Assembly: GCA_900551965.1 (NCBI GenBank)
Contig: URYF01000018.1
Location: 1 to 24,468, forward strand
Source of the DNA: an uncultured bacterium
GTDB taxonomy: Bacteria > Cyanobacteriota > Vampirovibrionia > Gastranaerophilales > Gastranaerophilaceae
Length of the DNA stretch: 24,468 nt
Reading direction: 5' to 3'
The position numbers were made by a program, and so were the translations under genes. The notes under the pieces are model-generated. The model saw only the letters and a list, made by a program, of their open reading frames with translations. It did not search any database and was not told the origin of the DNA. Shown here piece after piece: positions 21,461-24,468 of this stretch. Each line of letters starts with the position of its first letter. Within the stretch, counting starts at the first letter, position 1.

Positions 21461-23263
21461 TTATTTTGTACGTTGGAAAAATCCGGCAAGTTCTTTATGT
21501 GGAATAAGTTTTGAAATCGGTCTGCCATGAGGGCAGGTGTATGGCATTTTTGTCGTACGCCACTTTGAAATAATTTCCTGCATCTGCCAGATAGATAATT
21601 TTGTATTCGCCTTCACTGCAGCCTTGCAAGACGTTGTTATAAGTATCTTTTCTTCTAAATTATCAATATCACCTTCGATATTTTCTAAAATATCTGCAAT
21701 TATGTCTTTAGGATTGACTTTAGCCAATAACTGCGGGACTTTTCGGAAAATTATTTCAGTATCTTTTAGAAACTCTATTCCAAAACCGAATTTTTCGAAT
21801 TTTTCCAGATTTTCTTTTATTAATTCGCCCTCGGTTAATGAAATTTCTATTACATCTGAAACAAACAACATTTGAGATATAATATTTTTTTCAGACTTCA
21901 GTTTCTCATAAATATAACGTTCTTCTGCAATATGCTGATCAACAATTTCCAAGCCTTCTTCGGTATCAATCAAAATATATGTATCGTGATATTGACCGAT
22001 AATATTATCTTTAGGTTCAGGTGCAGCCACAGACTGAGGGGTAAAAATCTGTGTCTGATGAGCTTCAACAGTATCAGATGTCTGTTTTTCAAGCTTTTTC
22101 ATATCAAAATCAGAAATAAACATTGTATCGGAGTCTTTATCAACATAGAAATTTTGGCTCTGTCTTGACGGGAATTGAACTACCGAAGAAGATGATTTTT
22201 CCTCTTCTTCATCTTTATTATTAATCTCCGGTTGAACAGGCGAAAATCCTCCAATCGGAGTGTACGACTTTTCAATAAAATTTGAAAGTCCGGCTTCAAC
22301 TGAAGTATAGATAAAATTAAAAATCTGGTTAGGATTCTTATAACGCACCTCTTTTTTGGTCGGGTGAACGTTTACATCAACATCGTGCGGTGGGATTTCA
22401 AGGTTCAAAACAACAAACGGATATTTACTGTTAGATGTCAAATGTTTATAAACCGTATCAATAGCCTTTTGGAAAACCGGGCATTTTACAACCCTTGAAT
22501 TTATATAAATATGGTAATTCTTCTTACTTGAACGGGTATAATCAGGTGTGCTTACAAATCCGCTAATCTTTAACCCTGATAATTCATCTGTCCTTAAAAC
22601 CTCTTTCAGATTATTTGTAACATCTGATGAAAATACTTCTTTTATGGTTTGTGTAAGATTATTTTGCCCGGTTGTTTTTAGCACAGTCTTACCGAATTTT
22701 TTAAGTTCAATTGAAACTTCAGGGTGTGAAAGCGCAATAGATTGAACAATTTCTTGAATATAAGAAAACTCTGTATTTGAATTTTTCAAAAACTTTAAAC
22801 GTACAGGAACATTATAAAATAAATCTTTAATATCCATAATTGTCCCAATAGCACAGCCCGTTTCAACTTGAGTTACTTCGGAATTTTCGCACTTAACCTT
22901 TGTTCCGGTTTCAAAATCTTTTGTTCTTGTTGTACAAGTCAATTTTGATATGGAAATTATACTTGCAAGAGCTTCCCCGCGAAATCCGAGCGTGTGAATA
23001 TCAAACAAATCTTCATCTTCTTTAAGCTTACTTGTTGCATGTTTTGAAAACGCAAGCAATATGTCATCCGGATGAATCCCGCAGCCGTTATCTGCGACAC
23101 GAATATCACGACAATCGTTATTAATCTCAATACTTACACGTTTTGCTCCGGCATCTATTGAATTTTCAGTCAATTCTTTTACAACCGATGCAGGACGCTC
23201 AATAACCTCACCTGCCGCAATCTGATTGATTAAATGCTTTGATAATTGTTTTATTCTTGCCAT
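21461..23263 (-). CDS. mutL: DNA mismatch repair protein MutL, endonuclease type
   Basis: MutL (600 residues) links mismatch recognition by MutS to strand incision. The N-terminal GHKL ATPase has IAAGEVIERPASVVKELTENSIDAGA (magnesium Glu30, Asn34), DNGCGI, and LGFRGEALASI. A linker rich in Ser, Glu and Lys spans about 345-415. The C-terminal domain carries the endonuclease motif DQHxx2Ex4E as Asp442-Gln-His-Ile-Ala-Glu-Glu448 and Glu453; the usual Ala after His is Ile here. ACKAAVKAN and CPHGRP complete the metal site, so strand nicking by MutL itself, without MutH, is expected. The ATG at 23263 has an AGGGATT site. It is divergent from the methyltransferase gene. Confidence 0.95.
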   Translation of the reverse strand: MARIKQLSKHLINQIAAGEVIERPASVVKELTENSIDAGAKRVSIEINNDCRDIRVADNGCGIHPDDILLAFSKHATSKLKEDEDLFDIHTLGFRGEALASIISISKLTCTTRTKDFETGTKVKCENSEVTQVETGCAIGTIMDIKDLFYNVPVRLKFLKNSNTEFSYIQEIVQSIALSHPEVSIELKKFGKTVLKTTGQNNLTQTIKEVFSSDVTNNLKEVLRTDELSGLKISGFVSTPDYTRSSKKNYHIYINSRVVKCPVFQKAIDTVYKHLTSNSKYPFVVLNLEIPPHDVDVNVHPTKKEVRYKNPNQIFNFIYTSVEAGLSNFIEKSYTPIGGFSPVQPEINNKDEEEEKSSSSVVQFPSRQSQNFYVDKDSDTMFISDFDMKKLEKQTSDTVEAHQTQIFTPQSVAAPEPKDNIIGQYHDTYILIDTEEGLEIVDQHIAEERYIYEKLKSEKNIISQMLFVSDVIEISLTEGELIKENLEKFEKFGFGIEFLKDTEIIFRKVPQLLAKVNPKDIIADILENIEGDIDNLEEKILITTSCKAAVKANTKLSIWQMQEIISKWRTTKMPYTCPHGRPISKLIPHKELAGFFQRTK

Positions 23264-23309
23264 AATCCCTAAACCTCAATATCAATCTACATCAAACACA
23301 AAATCATCT

Positions 23310-23338
23310 AAATGTTTGATTACAAATTTGAAACATTT
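23310..23338. repeat. Inverted repeat between mutL and the methyltransferase
   Basis: Perfect 8-bp arms AAATGTTT (23310-23317) and AAACATTT (23331-23338) with a 13-base centre. It overlaps the predicted -35 at 23328-23333, so it could be an operator, but AT-rich chance pairing is possible. Confidence 0.35.
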
Positions 23339-23356
23339 TTATACGATTGATATGTA
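23328..23356 (+). promoter_or_regulatory. Predicted promoter of the DNA methyltransferase
   Basis: -35 TTGAAA (23328-23333), 17-bp spacer, -10 TATGTA (23351-23356). It overlaps the alternative TTG start at 23347, which supports the later start at 23410. Confidence 0.4.
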
Positions 23357-23409
23357 AAATAAAAGACTTGGATTATTGCAAAAAATTTAAAATATTGCGG
23401 GAGGACGTT

Positions 23410-24291
23410 TTGGTAAGAAAAGCTATATCTAATTTGAAATTACAACCGAAAAAGCAAGCAGACTTGCAGATTGTAAAACAACCTGACGTTAAAACAACCA
23501 AATACAGTGATATAAACTTAAAAAATTGGAGAGATTACGCTCACATTTTGACAGGAACTCTATGGCAATTCCCATCAAGATTAAAACAACACGGGCACTC
23601 TAACGAATATCACGGAAATTATATCCCGCAGATTGCACAGCAAATGTATGAACGCTACACCAAGAAAAATGATGTAGTACTTGATCTGTTCTTTGGTTCC
23701 GGTACCTCCGGAATTGAAGCAATAAATATGAACAGACGTTGTATCGGAGTTGAATTAAAAGAAGAATTAGCAGAAAGCGTATCTGAAAAATTCACCCCGA
23801 AACAGCTTGTAACAGATGTAAACATCATCTGCGCAGATTCAACATCTGAACTTGCCGCAGAAAAAGTTAAAGCAAGACTTGATATTATGGGCGAAGAAAA
23901 AGCTCAATTCTTGATGCTTCACCCGCCTTATGACGATATTATCAAATTCTCTGATAAAAAAGAAGATTTATCAAATTGTTCTTCTACCGAAGAATTTTAT
24001 GACATGTTTGAAAAAGTTGCCAAAAACGGATATGACTTACTTGAAAAAGGACGTTTTGCCTGTCTGATTATCGGCGATAGTTATAAAAATTCAGAAGTTC
24101 AACCGCTGGGCTTTGAATGTATGGACAGAATGAGAAAACTTGGTTTTGTACTAAAATCCACAATTGTAAAAGATATTCAAGGCAATGAAAGAGGGAAAGG
24201 AAGAACTGCAAACCTATGGCGCTATAGAGCACTAGCAGGCGGTTTTAGCATATTTACCCACGAATATATTTTCGTATTCCAAAAAGTTTAA
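23410..24291 (+). CDS. DNA N6-adenine/N4-cytosine methyltransferase-like protein
   Basis: A SAM-dependent amino-methyltransferase of 293 residues. Motif X-like GNYIPQIAQQMYERY precedes motif I LDLFFGSGTSGIEA (SAM binding, about 91-104), motif II IGVEL, then motif IV HPPYDDI (about 171-177). The catalytic DPPY has His in the first position. The order X-I-IV is that of gamma-type enzymes. The C-terminal LLEKGRFACLIIGDSYKN and HEYIFVFQK are conserved in this group. The start is TTG at 23410, with GGGAGG 5 bases upstream; a TTG at 23347 lacks a ribosome-binding site and overlaps the promoter. No restriction gene is visible, so it may be an orphan methyltransferase; target base and site are unknown. 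Confidence 0.8.
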   Translation: MVRKAISNLKLQPKKQADLQIVKQPDVKTTKYSDINLKNWRDYAHILTGTLWQFPSRLKQHGHSNEYHGNYIPQIAQQMYERYTKKNDVVLDLFFGSGTSGIEAINMNRRCIGVELKEELAESVSEKFTPKQLVTDVNIICADSTSELAAEKVKARLDIMGEEKAQFLMLHPPYDDIIKFSDKKEDLSNCSSTEEFYDMFEKVAKNGYDLLEKGRFACLIIGDSYKNSEVQPLGFECMDRMRKLGFVLKSTIVKDIQGNERGKGRTANLWRYRALAGGFSIFTHEYIFVFQKV

Positions 24292-24367
24292 AAATAAAAA
24301 ACTCCTGTTTTACAAAAAAAAGATTATTACAAAATATTCAAATAAGTGAAATGTTTGTTTTTTTGTA

Positions 24368-24373
24368 TATAAT
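24368..24373 (+). promoter_or_regulatory. -10 element of the right-edge gene
   Basis: A perfect TATAAT about 24 bases before the ATG at 24397. No convincing -35 is visible upstream. Confidence 0.4.
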
Positions 24374-24396
24374 ATAAGTAAAACGTAGGAGGTATA

Positions 24397-24468
24397 ATGG
24401 AAAATATAGTATCATCAAGTTACGGAAGTAACCAGAGATCAGATATAAACCCGACACGCATAAAAGTA
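24397..24468 (+). CDS. Unknown protein, N-terminal fragment
   Basis: The first 24 codons of a gene cut by the right edge: MENIVSSSYGSNQRSDINPT, then RIKV. The start is well supported by TAGGAGGT at 24386-24393, a near-perfect ribosome-binding site 3-4 bases before the ATG, and a TATAAT at 24368. The visible part is polar, Ser/Asn-rich and has no signal peptide. Nothing more can be said about its function from this fragment. Confidence 0.6.
   Translation, partial: MENIVSSSYGSNQRSDINPTRIKV

Noticed and set aside
23347..23409. Longer methyltransferase start at the TTG 23347
   Set aside because: No ribosome-binding site, overlap with the predicted promoter, and a better GGGAGG-preceded TTG at 23410.
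1..24468. CRISPR array, tRNA/rRNA genes, prophage or transposase
   Set aside because: No regularly spaced direct repeats, tRNA-like cloverleafs, rRNA signatures, integrase or transposase genes were seen when reading both strands.

Overview
The window is low-GC bacterial chromosome with dense, mostly operonic housekeeping genes and a few lineage-specific proteins. The best fit is an anaerobic, fermentative, non-photosynthetic relative of Cyanobacteria (Melainabacteria/Vampirovibrionia, probably gut Gastranaerophilales). The reasons are a HydG-type [FeFe]-hydrogenase maturase, a yggS(pipY)-sepF pair as in Cyanobacteria and Firmicutes, a MutL with an endonuclease motif, no photosynthesis genes, and proteins whose N-termini resemble families I recall from that lineage. 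This assignment is inference; a Firmicute or another gut phylum is not excluded.

Layout. Positions 1-70 hold the 5' end of ispF (minus strand). Divergent from it is a small membrane zinc-ribbon protein (151-471). A minus-strand cluster hydG - Nudix hydrolase - HAD phosphatase follows (474-3261). Next come a lineage-specific membrane protein (3389-4036), glmU (4135-5418), a Sfp-type phosphopantetheinyl transferase (5488-6078) and a membrane-anchored beta-lactamase-fold protein (6115-7320). At 7512-7844 is a small coiled-coil protein. A minus-strand operon rplI - MetE/UroD-superfamily methyltransferase - CooC-like ATPase - folD occupies 11052-7849, preceded by a ZIP metal transporter (11160-11966), which is divergent from a DUF2023-like gene (12063-12380) across a perfect palindrome. 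A structured intergenic region (12381-12671) holds a terminator-like hairpin or small-RNA candidate. Then come yggS-sepF (to 13868), a poorly supported membrane ORF, ffh (14532-15914), two tandem small secreted proteins of which the second is frameshifted (16035-16999), and fba plus a ROK sugar kinase (17051-19025). A 577-residue protein (19306-21039) shares both ends with the 7512 protein. It is followed by a SprA-like mini metallopeptidase, mutL, a DNA methyltransferase and the start of an unknown gene at the right edge.

How the genes fit together. Many encode core functions: isoprenoid, UDP-GlcNAc, folate and glycolytic enzymes, protein targeting, division and mismatch repair. Three things stand out. 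First, a co-directional rplI-methyltransferase-CooC-FolD unit suggests dedicated one-carbon or corrinoid methyl chemistry. Second, two separately located proteins share an Ala-Ser-Gln...Leu-Leu-Thr N-terminal signature and a matching C-terminal coiled coil; the longer has a flagellar sigma-28-like promoter, which suggests an exported filament-like or surface family. Third, a tandem pair of tiny cysteine-containing secreted proteins has one copy broken by what looks like a TA-dinucleotide insertion. Calls rest on reading motifs by eye; no database search was run.
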